NCBI GenBank assembly: GCA_023436585.1
Contig: JAEZIN010000002.1
Location: forward strand, 316,903 to 380,902
Source: Bacillota bacterium
Lineage (GTDB): Bacteria; Bacillota; Clostridia; Christensenellales; Aristaeellaceae
Direction: 5' to 3'
DNA length: 64,000 nucleotides
Shown piece after piece: positions 1 to 7,382 of this stretch; position 1 is the stretch's first letter, and each line of letters opens with the position of its first letter. The position numbers and the translations under genes were made by a program. The notes beneath the pieces are model-generated. The model worked only from the letters and a program-made list of their open reading frames with translations, was not told the DNA's origin and did no database searches.

Positions 1-1
1 G

Positions 2-2092
2 TTTGACGTGCAGCAGGGGTACGGCTACCGCATATTGGGCAATATGCCCTGGATGCTTGTGGTGTATCAGGCGGAAAGCGAGCTGAGATCCCAGGAGGTA
101 CTCATCATCCTCTTCGCGGTGCTGGCCACGCTGGGGCTGTCGTTGTTGAGCTTTTTGATCAGCCGCATCGTATCCCGAAGCCTGGTATTCCCCTTAAAGC
201 GCCTGAACGCGGCCTTCCGGCAGGCGGGCTACAACCAGTTCACGCCGTTGACGCCCGGCGGCACATCTGAAATGGTGGAGCTGGCCGAAGGCTACAATAC
301 CATGATCGGCCTGCTGGATAAGAATATTACGCGCCTGAGCGACTCCAACCGGCAATTGGCCACCACCATTGCGGAGCTGGAGGTGGAGCGGGACAGGATG
401 CAGTTTTTGCAGGATGCTCCCGACGGTGCCGGTGTCCGCCGGGCCAAGGTGGAATTCAATCTGCTCTCCGGGGAGTTCTTGGCGGACGACAGCTTCTACG
501 CCATGCTGCACCTGAACCGGTCCATGACCAGGCTGTCCCTGAACGAGTTCCTGGACAACATGGCCGAGCCGGAGGATGCCGCCGCGCTGCATGAAAGCAT
601 CGAGCAGCAGTCGGACCAGATCCACAAGCTTGTGCGCATCCATACCCAGGAGGGCATGCTCTGGATCCAGGTGCACGCCAGGGTCTATTACAACACCCAA
701 AGCGAGCCCACCAAGGTATCGGCCACGCTGCTGGATGTCACCGACGATTACAAGGCCCCCGGCGAGGATGCGCTGATAGACAGCGCCACAGGGCTTACCA
801 CAAAGGCCCCCTTCATGCAGGCGCTTTCGGAACGGCTTGCGTCGGAGGAAAACCGCCGGGAAGGCGGCATGGTGGTATGCCTGGCGCTCAAAAACCTGCC
901 GCAGGACGATACGCAGCGCATGGCGTATGTGCTGGCACTGCGCATCAGCGCCGACCGGCTGCGGGCCTTTGTGGGGCCGGAGGGCATGGCGGCCAGGTTC
1001 TATGACGACCGGTTCCTTTTGCACCTGCCCCGCCTGAGCACGGCCTCCATGGCGGAAGGGCGCATGGCGGAGCTGGGCCAGGTCCTTTCCGCACCTATCC
1101 CTTATCAAAAGACCACCCTGTCGCTGAAAATGCTGGCGGGCGCATCGATCTATCCTCAAAAGGAGGTTACGGCCGAGCTGCTTGTAAGCCAGGCACAAAC
1201 CGCCATGTCCGCCGCCGCGGCCCTTGGCGGAGCAAGCTGGACGCTGTATGACGTCACGCGCCAGGCGGAGGACGCGGATACCGCCCGGATTACCCTGGAA
1301 AGCGCGCTGCGCAGCCGCCGCATCGTGGAGGCGCTGTCCACCTTCCAGCCCGACAACGCCCTTTCATTGGAATACCAGCCCATCATAGCACTGGGCAGCG
1401 GCAGCGTGACGGGCTTTGAGTGCACCGTGCGGCTGACGGTGGAGGAATTGGGCATGGTATCCGCCGGGGAACTGATTCCCCTGGCGGAAGCCAGCGATTT
1501 GATGCTGCCGGTGGGCAGGTTCGTACTGAAGGAGGCCTGCCGCCAGATTCGCAGCCTGCGCCAATTAAGGGGTCAGGATTTGTTTGTTTCCGTCAACATC
1601 AGCGCTGTGCAGCTTAAGCAAACGGATTTTTCGGACACCATCTACCTCGCCTTGAAAGAAACCGGCCTGCCGGGCTCCGCGCTGCAATTGGAGATCAGCG
1701 AACGGATCATGGATGTGTTCATGGCCCAGGCGGACAAGCTGCATGTGCTGCGCCGGATGGGTGTGCGCATTGCCCTGGACGATTACGGCGCCGGCACCGG
1801 TGCGCTGACCCATTTGTACAACATGCCCCTGGATGTTTTGAAGGTGGACAAAAGCTTCCTGACGGGCGCCTCCGCCAGCCAGGGTAAGGAATTCATACTG
1901 AAGACGCTGGTGGACCTGGCCCACAACCTGAACCTGAAGGTGGCCGCCGTGGGCGTGGAGCATTTCAAGCGCCTGAACACACTGATGAAGCTGGGCTACG
2001 ACATGGCCCAGGGCTATCACTTCTGCCCGCCTCTCAATCCCACCGCCCTGGAGGTGTTCCTGGATACGCGGTCGGCCGAGGGGAGCAGGTAA
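2..2092 (+). CDS. Membrane-bound degenerate GGDEF/EAL signalling protein (5' end outside window)
   Basis: The frame is open through the left edge, so the N-terminus is missing; the GTG at 8 is only an internal codon. What remains begins with the end of an extracytoplasmic sensor, followed by one membrane helix (about residues 31-53 counted from position 8), a HAMP segment and coiled coil, a PAS-like region (about 150-250), a GGDEF-like region and a C-terminal EAL domain. The GGDEF signature is reduced to YDDRF near residue 332. The EAL domain keeps E of FECTVRL, N of VNISAVQ, E of ISER, DD of DDYGAG and K of LKVDK. The conserved AEGVE motif reads AAVGVE, so the catalytic glutamate is Val near residue 648. 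It is probably a c-di-GMP receptor or scaffold rather than an active enzyme. Fold assignment is confident; loss of activity is inferred. Confidence 0.85.
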   Translation, partial: FDVQQGYGYRILGNMPWMLVVYQAESELRSQEVLIILFAVLATLGLSLLSFLISRIVSRSLVFPLKRLNAAFRQAGYNQFTPLTPGGTSEMVELAEGYNTMIGLLDKNITRLSDSNRQLATTIAELEVERDRMQFLQDAPDGAGVRRAKVEFNLLSGEFLADDSFYAMLHLNRSMTRLSLNEFLDNMAEPEDAAALHESIEQQSDQIHKLVRIHTQEGMLWIQVHARVYYNTQSEPTKVSATLLDVTDDYKAPGEDALIDSATGLTTKAPFMQALSERLASEENRREGGMVVCLALKNLPQDDTQRMAYVLALRISADRLRAFVGPEGMAARFYDDRFLLHLPRLSTASMAEGRMAELGQVLSAPIPYQKTTLSLKMLAGASIYPQKEVTAELLVSQAQTAMSAAAALGGASWTLYDVTRQAEDADTARITLESALRSRRIVEALSTFQPDNALSLEYQPIIALGSGSVTGFECTVRLTVEELGMVSAGELIPLAEASDLMLPVGRFVLKEACRQIRSLRQLRGQDLFVSVNISAVQLKQTDFSDTIYLALKETGLPGSALQLEISERIMDVFMAQADKLHVLRRMGVRIALDDYGAGTGALTHLYNMPLDVLKVDKSFLTGASASQGKEFILKTLVDLAHNLNLKVAAVGVEHFKRLNTLMKLGYDMAQGYHFCPPLNPTALEVFLDTRSAEGSR

Positions 2093-2113
2093 AAAAAGCC
2101 GTTGTGAAAGCTC

Positions 2114-2151
2114 GCGGGAAGGGGGCTTTTTGAAAAAATCTCCCTTCCCGC
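2114..2151. repeat. Hairpin repeat, copy 1
   Basis: A perfect 10-bp inverted repeat (GCGGGAAGGG at 2114-2123, CCCTTCCCGC at 2142-2151) encloses a second T5/A5 stem. It lies just after the EAL gene and may end transcription. A hairpin of nearly the same sequence and length occurs at 36371-36408, so it belongs to a small dispersed family. Confidence 0.6.
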
Positions 2152-2230
2152 ACCAATCCCTGAAAAACTGAAAATGGGATCGCCTATTTTGCCATTATCT
2201 TAGCTGCGCCCGATAGAGAGGAGGACCGGT

Positions 2231-3670
2231 ATGCATATAAAGAACAGCCTGTTCCTGACAGCAATATGCCTGCTCGTATTTTGCTCTTTCATTGGTGCAT
2301 CGGCACAAAGCGTCCGGGACACAAACCTTCAGGCCGCTTTTGAAAGCGATAGCCTGACGCTTAGGGAAATACAGCCTGCCTCCGATTATGCCGGATACAC
2401 CCTGCGTGTTTCAGCCGCCTCCTACGCCCAAAAGGCAGCAATGGAGGGTACTGCACCAAATTATCCGGAAGACGGTGGATGGGTTACCCTGGATATAAAC
2501 GTCCAGGACTTCCGCCCGGCGCCTTATTTCTACTCTCCTGACGGAAGCAAGGCAATCCTGATGGACGAGGAACACGCCTATATCCTTTCGGGCAATATCA
2601 TCACCATGATCCTGCCCAATTACCTTCGCGGCGTGCGGGATGAATATGCAAGTTTTTCCCGCTTCCTCAAAATGAAACCTACCCAGTGGGTAGGCAGTGA
2701 AGGCTTAATCTGGTCTCCAGACGGCCGTTATGCGGTGCTGACCAACTATGCCACCACGCTGATAAGAGGCCAGTTCATCTATGGCTTGTATTTGATTGAT
2801 ACACAAACGGGGGAGCTGTTTTGCGCCGACACATACCCCAACAAGCTGAGAGACGGGGGAGCGGCGGTGTTTCAGGCGTGTTTTGACGCCACAGGCAGGT
2901 ATGTGTATTACATGCTTTGGGGTTCCCTTTACGAGGACAGCCGCATATCGTTGATGCGTTATGACATGGAGACCGGCGTGAAGCAAAGGCTGCTGGCCTG
3001 CCCGCATTTCGCGGCCTATCCGAAGCTGCAGCTCGATTCCACTGGCCGGCTAATCCACCTGCTGGATAACACAAAGGCGAATGAGCCGCTGGGGCTGAGC
3101 GTATACGAACAGAAAAACGGAAATTGGGTATCCACCGCCTATACCCTTTCGAAACCGATGGCGGCCATACGGCCTATGTACATGGAAATCGGCAGTGCGG
3201 ATATGGGCGTAATGCTCCACAATCTTAGATTTCAAGACAAAAACTCCATGGCATTCGGGCGTTTTTTTACCGACGGCAGCTTTACAGGCTACGATGAGCT
3301 CCTGTTGATCGAAGGGTTTGATGCCCCCAAGGCTACCATCCTGCCCCTTTTAGCCTATGGGGACGGCAGTGAACTGGCGCAAAAAACAGAAAACGGAAAA
3401 GCATTGCTTTGCCTGAACATAAAACTGTCTCCGGATGGCCGCTACGCGATGATTCTTGTAACAGACAAAAAATCATACAGTTTTTTGATGATGGACATGG
3501 CCACGCTGGAGCTTAAAAAAGTGGAGTCTCCTTTAGGGACAGCCTCCTTGAGCGCAGGAAGAGGCAATCCCATGAGCAACGCCTATCCCTCCGGTTATAG
3601 CTGGTTTGAAGGAAACAAGCTGATTATCCTGACCGAGGACGGATTAAAGCTATTTGAATTAGCCTACTAG
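2231..3670 (+). CDS. Secreted beta-propeller-like protein of unknown function
   Basis: 479 aa starting at ATG 2231 behind a strong RBS (GAGAGGAGG). Residues 1-26 form a signal peptide with a long hydrophobic core ending at ASAQS; there is no convincing lipobox. The mature part contains recurring blade-like units of the kind WSPDGRYAVL, FDATGRYVYY, LDSTGRLIHL and LSPDGRYAMI, each followed by strands such as LIDTQTGEL or MDMATLEL. This is typical of TolB/WD40-type propellers. It probably acts outside the membrane as a binding or scaffolding protein. No enzymatic motif is visible and its ligand is unknown. A terminator follows at 3694, so it appears to be monocistronic. Confidence 0.75.
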   Translation: MHIKNSLFLTAICLLVFCSFIGASAQSVRDTNLQAAFESDSLTLREIQPASDYAGYTLRVSAASYAQKAAMEGTAPNYPEDGGWVTLDINVQDFRPAPYFYSPDGSKAILMDEEHAYILSGNIITMILPNYLRGVRDEYASFSRFLKMKPTQWVGSEGLIWSPDGRYAVLTNYATTLIRGQFIYGLYLIDTQTGELFCADTYPNKLRDGGAAVFQACFDATGRYVYYMLWGSLYEDSRISLMRYDMETGVKQRLLACPHFAAYPKLQLDSTGRLIHLLDNTKANEPLGLSVYEQKNGNWVSTAYTLSKPMAAIRPMYMEIGSADMGVMLHNLRFQDKNSMAFGRFFTDGSFTGYDELLLIEGFDAPKATILPLLAYGDGSELAQKTENGKALLCLNIKLSPDGRYAMILVTDKKSYSFLMMDMATLELKKVESPLGTASLSAGRGNPMSNAYPSGYSWFEGNKLIILTEDGLKLFELAY

Positions 3671-3693
3671 ACGAGATTTTACAAATTTTCCTT

Positions 3694-3725
3694 GCCCGGA
3701 TGCAATCAGCCTCCGGGCTTTTTTG
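3694..3725 (+). terminator. Rho-independent terminator after the propeller gene
   Basis: A 7-bp stem (GCCCGGA at 3694-3700, TCCGGGC at 3712-3718) is followed directly by a run of T. Confidence 0.8.
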
Positions 3726-3770
3726 TCTAATACATGGAAACAGCGATGAAGTACAAGTCTTGGAGAGTTT

Positions 3771-4253
3771 ATGACCAAAGATTGTTTTGAGCGGGAAGTA
3801 TTGTCCCTTGCGGACACGATGTACGGGGTGGCCCGGACCTACCTGCGCTCCCCCGAGGACTGCAAGGACGCGGTGCAGGAAAGCATCCTGAAGGCTTGGT
3901 CGCATCTTCCGGCCTTACGCCGGGAGGAGTTTTTCCGTACCTGGATCATACGCATCCTCATCAACGAATGCAAAGGCATACTCAAAAGGCAAAAGCGCAC
4001 GGTGTCTTCAGCGGAGTTCCCCGAAACGTCAAGCATGCCGGAAACGGGTAATGGACTTTATGAAACCATGGTGGCGCTGGATGAAAAGTACCGCGTTCCG
4101 CTGGTGCTGTACCATTGCGAAGGCTATTCCATTCAAGCAATCAGCAAGATACTGCGCTTGCCAAAGGGTACTGTAACAAGCCGCCTTGCCCGCGGCAGAG
4201 AACTATTAAAGCGAAACTACTTGAAGCGGGAGGTGTGCTTCGATGAGGGATGA
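3771..4253 (+). CDS. ECF-type RNA polymerase sigma factor
   Basis: 160 aa. The sigma-2 region covers about residues 5-75, including the core helix SPEDCKDAVQESILKAW. After a short linker, sigma-4 covers about 100-155, with the helix-turn-helix GYSIQAISKILRLPKGTVTSRL. The length and two-domain layout fit group 4 (ECF) sigma factors. It overlaps the next gene by 11 nt, and that gene encodes a membrane protein with a short cytoplasmic N-terminus, the classic arrangement of a sigma with its anti-sigma. The regulon cannot be read from this window. Confidence 0.9.
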   Translation: MTKDCFEREVLSLADTMYGVARTYLRSPEDCKDAVQESILKAWSHLPALRREEFFRTWIIRILINECKGILKRQKRTVSSAEFPETSSMPETGNGLYETMVALDEKYRVPLVLYHCEGYSIQAISKILRLPKGTVTSRLARGRELLKRNYLKREVCFDEG

Positions 4254-5070
4254 GCATTTGACCCACCATGACCTTTTTGGTGAGACACCCGAAAACTTCA
4301 CTTTGAGTGTGGAGCACACCTTGAACGGACTTACGGAGGAACGGTCCATGAAAAAAGGAATCAGCGGTATATTGATCATAGCTCTTGTGCTGTTGCTGCT
4401 GTGCGCTGCGGCCTTTGCCGCGGTGCAGGGCGGCGGGCTGGATTGGTTTTACAAGCACATCTTCCACATCCCTACGCTGCCCAAGGATATTGATCAGCAG
4501 ATTCAAAGCAGCATACATCAAACTGTGACTGAGAATCACCCCCTGCTGAACATGAAGGTGGAAAGCGCCGTATGGCTGCCCAAAGAATACGATATGAACT
4601 ATCCGGAAGAAAGAACGCTGGAGATTCTCTTTTCCGCTTCTCCCAAAGACCCAGCCAAATATGAGGTACACCCCTGGCAAAACCTCAACGGGGATGGAGA
4701 TCACGGCGAGGACACCCTGGGAACCGGCAAGGGCACCGGTCCCATCAGGGAAATGTTGACTGACCCTTTCAAATCGCTGCTGCTTTTCGGGACTTACCGG
4801 GAAGACCTGGTGACCATGCCGGGTGCCATGGGTGTTGCGTTTTCCTGGTCCTTCTGCCACCATACCTATGACGATGCGGGAAACATGCTTTGCTATTTCA
4901 GCTTCCATATGAGCGATTCCATGATAGAGCGCATGCGGAAGTACGCGGACAAGGACGGCATGGTATCCCTGCTCTATACCGATTACTCCTGGCTGTGGAA
5001 CGAGCAGGGTGATACGTACGGTAATACCCAAACGGGAAGCGTATCCTTCCAAATCAAGCTGCCCGAGTAA
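4243..5070 (+). CDS. Probable membrane anti-sigma factor
   Basis: 275 aa starting at ATG 4243, with GGGAGG 9 nt upstream inside the sigma gene; the two frames overlap, implying translational coupling. About 37 cytoplasmic residues precede a single membrane helix (about 38-60, GISGILIIALVLLLLCAAAF). The rest is an extracytoplasmic domain. The short N-terminal part would hold the ECF sigma and the outer domain would sense the signal. It resembles the DUF4179-like class in layout, but I see no decisive signature. The role rests mainly on topology and gene order. Confidence 0.7.
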   Translation: MRDEHLTHHDLFGETPENFTLSVEHTLNGLTEERSMKKGISGILIIALVLLLLCAAAFAAVQGGGLDWFYKHIFHIPTLPKDIDQQIQSSIHQTVTENHPLLNMKVESAVWLPKEYDMNYPEERTLEILFSASPKDPAKYEVHPWQNLNGDGDHGEDTLGTGKGTGPIREMLTDPFKSLLLFGTYREDLVTMPGAMGVAFSWSFCHHTYDDAGNMLCYFSFHMSDSMIERMRKYADKDGMVSLLYTDYSWLWNEQGDTYGNTQTGSVSFQIKLPE

Positions 5071-5107
5071 AAACTCTCCATGCAGATAACGTTTTCCTGG
5101 AAGGGGA

Positions 5108-5153
5108 CCGGGGAGCCCTCCTTTTTCAAAAGGAGGGCTCCCCGGCTTCTTTT
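5108..5153 (+). terminator. Strong terminator after the sigma/anti-sigma operon
   Basis: A GC-rich stem of about 17 bp (starting CCGGGGAGCCCTCC at 5108, closing GGAGGGCTCCCCGG at 5145) with a short loop, followed by CTTCTTTT. Confidence 0.85.
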
Positions 5154-5167
5154 CCCCCTTCTTTACC

Positions 5168-5196
5168 TTGCCATCCCCCATAAACTTTGATACACT
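5168..5196 (+). promoter_or_regulatory. Sigma-A-type promoter of the FAD oxidoreductase gene
   Basis: TTGCCA at 5168-5173, a 17-bp spacer, and TACACT at 5191-5196. Transcription should begin near 5203, which practically excludes the GTG at 5206 as the start codon of the following gene. Confidence 0.7.
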
Positions 5197-5223
5197 AGCC
5201 AATAAGTGGGGGCGATGCAAAGT

Positions 5224-6729
5224 ATGAATCAAGCAATATACGACGTTGCCGTCATCGGCGCGGGAGTCGTGGGCCTTACCGTAGCCCGAAGGCTGTCCAG
5301 ATATCAATTGCGCATCTGTATCCTGGAAAAGGAGCCGGACGTGGCCATGGGCGCCACCAAGGCCAACAGCGCCATCGTCCACGGCGGCTATGCGGAAAGC
5401 AGCGACAAATTAAAGGGCCGGCTATGTTACAAAGGCAGGGCGCAAATTAACAAGCTGGATGACGAGCTTCATTTCGGCTTCAAGGAGACAGGCTCCCTGG
5501 TGTTCACCACTAGGCCGGAGGACCTGCCCAAACTGGAATCGCTGATGAATAACGGCAGGCGCAACGGTTTAAGCGATCTGGAAATCTTGAAGAGGGATGA
5601 GGCGCTTCATCTGGAGCCGAACCTGAACCCCAGTGTTGCGTATGCCTTGTATTGCAAAGGCGCGGGCATTTGCTCACCGTACGAAATGGCCATCGCCATG
5701 GCGGAAAACGCCGTGCTAAACGGTGCGGAATTGTGCTTGAATGAGCCTGTCACAGGGATCGCAAAGATAGAGGATGTCTTCACCCTCACAACGCCCAAAC
5801 GGCAAGTGAAGGCGAAATACGTGGTCAACTGCGCCGGCCTTGGCGCGGCGGAAGTATCCGCCATGGCCACCGTAACGGAATTTGAAATCAAGCCCCGCAC
5901 GGGGGAATATATCCTGCTCGCCCGCGGCTCGGGCAAGGCGCTGAACACCGTGGTATTCCAGATGCCCACCCCCATGGGCAAGGGTATCCTGGTCACGCCC
6001 ACCGTGCATGGCAACCTGCTGCTGGGGCCGGATGCCATCGATGAGCCGGGCACGGCCAGCCGCTCCACCCATGTGGAACGCCTGGCGGAAATCTACTTTC
6101 ACGCGCTGAAAACAACGGAGAAGATCAACCTCCGCCAGTACATCCGCAGCTTTGCCGGGGTAAGGGCGGTAGCCACGGGCGATGATTTCATTATTGGGGA
6201 ATCGAAAATGAAGGGCTTTATCCAGGCGGCGGGCATCCAGTCCCCCGGCCTCACAGCATCCCCGGCCATTGCGGACAGGGTGGCGGAAATCCTTTCGAAT
6301 TCGGGATTATCCCTCCAGCCCAAAGAAGATTACAACCCGAACCGAAAGCCCATCATTGAGGTGGATAAAAAAATGCTCCCCCTAAAGGAAGCGGAGCAAT
6401 TGATAAGTTTATCTTCCGGGGAAGCGCGTATGATCTGCCGCTGCGAGCAAGTGACAGAGGGAACGATTCTGGACGCGATGCGAAGAGGTATCCCCGTCCG
6501 TACGGTGGACGGCATGAAACGCCGAACCAGGGCCTCCATGGGCTTTTGCCAGGGAGAGTTCTGCCGGCCCCGCTTTATGGCGCTGATGGGCAGAGAATAC
6601 GGGGAGAACATATCCGCAAAGACCGACGCGGAGCTTTGCGGCGCGGCAAGGGTGACCAAGCAGGAGCTGCTGGATTATATTGGTGATTTTAAAGAAGAAC
6701 TGATGCGTTATATGCAGGATTCCAAGTAA
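5224..6729 (+). CDS. FAD-dependent oxidoreductase, glycerol-3-phosphate dehydrogenase family, with BFD-like [2Fe-2S] domain
   Basis: 501 aa from ATG 5224. ATG 5215 is also possible, but the G-rich RBS at 5208-5212 spaces better to 5224. The N-terminus has the dinucleotide-binding motif VIGAGVVGLT and a DAO/GlpA-type FAD domain (about residues 5-360, including IVHGGY and RSFAGVRAV). The C-terminus carries a BFD-like 2Fe-2S motif, CRC near 405-407 and CQGEFC near 445. Proteins of this build oxidise glycerol-3-phosphate or 2-hydroxyglutarate-like substrates. In many Clostridia they sit beside a second FAD/NAD oxidoreductase and a DUF1667 protein, which are absent here. The substrate is uncertain. 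Confidence 0.85.
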   Translation: MNQAIYDVAVIGAGVVGLTVARRLSRYQLRICILEKEPDVAMGATKANSAIVHGGYAESSDKLKGRLCYKGRAQINKLDDELHFGFKETGSLVFTTRPEDLPKLESLMNNGRRNGLSDLEILKRDEALHLEPNLNPSVAYALYCKGAGICSPYEMAIAMAENAVLNGAELCLNEPVTGIAKIEDVFTLTTPKRQVKAKYVVNCAGLGAAEVSAMATVTEFEIKPRTGEYILLARGSGKALNTVVFQMPTPMGKGILVTPTVHGNLLLGPDAIDEPGTASRSTHVERLAEIYFHALKTTEKINLRQYIRSFAGVRAVATGDDFIIGESKMKGFIQAAGIQSPGLTASPAIADRVAEILSNSGLSLQPKEDYNPNRKPIIEVDKKMLPLKEAEQLISLSSGEARMICRCEQVTEGTILDAMRRGIPVRTVDGMKRRTRASMGFCQGEFCRPRFMALMGREYGENISAKTDAELCGAARVTKQELLDYIGDFKEELMRYMQDSK

Positions 6730-6731
6730 AA

Positions 6732-7382
6732 TCAGGCATGCCCCGTTTTCAGCGTTACCGCCGCCACTAACAGGCTGACGCTTTTTGCGCCAGATTTGCA
6801 CAGCGCCCTTAAGCAGGCCCTGGCGGTGGCGCCGGTGGTGCACACATCGTCCACCACCAGAAGACGCATCCCTTTCACCTTTTCGCAGGTTTGAAAGGCA
6901 TCCTCCATATTTTGAATGCGACGCTCCTTTTCAAGCTTCGCCTGCTGGCCCGTTTCCCGAAGCCGCTTCAGCGCCAAAAGGACGGGTATGTTTTTTTCTG
7001 CTCCTACTGCCTGCGCTAAAAGCTCCGCCTGGTTGAAGCCCCGCTCCAGGAGCCTGCCCGGATGCAGCGGCACGGGAACCAAAGCATCATAGCCGGTACC
7101 ATCAAGGCAAGCCGCCATCTCCCGGCCCAGGAGCTTTGCCGCATCCCGGACGCATTCGTATTTCATGCAGTGAATCAGCTCCCTGGCCGCGCCTTCGTAA
7201 GGGTACGGTGCGAACACCTTCTCCACACCATCGACATAAAAGAAAATCTCCTGTTTCCGGATGGATTGCAAAGCAGCCCGGCAAGGCACGCAAAGATGAT
7301 CCCCCATGCCGTCCAGCCTTGGATGACCGCAGCAGTGGCAGCGGGCATAGGGCGGGTAAAGCAGGTTTGTCAGTTGACCCAT
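6732..7382 (-). CDS. comF: ComF family phosphoribosyltransferase-like protein
   Basis: 216 aa. The N-terminus has a zinc-ribbon CxxC pair (CHCCG and LCVPC, about residues 13-35). The C-terminus is a PRTase fold with the PRPP-binding loop LLVVDDVCTTGAT near 165-177. ComF proteins support DNA uptake in naturally competent bacteria. ATG 7382 is preferred because AAGGAG lies 8 nt upstream; the in-frame GTG at 7391 overlaps that RBS. The start lies inside the 3' end of recD2, so the two are co-transcribed and probably translationally coupled, consistent with roles in DNA handling. Confidence 0.88.
   Translation of the reverse strand: MGQLTNLLYPPYARCHCCGHPRLDGMGDHLCVPCRAALQSIRKQEIFFYVDGVEKVFAPYPYEGAARELIHCMKYECVRDAAKLLGREMAACLDGTGYDALVPVPLHPGRLLERGFNQAELLAQAVGAEKNIPVLLALKRLRETGQQAKLEKERRIQNMEDAFQTCEKVKGMRLLVVDDVCTTGATARACLRALCKSGAKSVSLLVAAVTLKTGHA

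Noticed and set aside
3736..3759. ECF-style autoregulatory promoter (GGAAAC ... GTC) before the sigma gene
   Set aside because: The implied transcript start would fall within a few bases of the start codon and cut off the RBS at 3760-3767.
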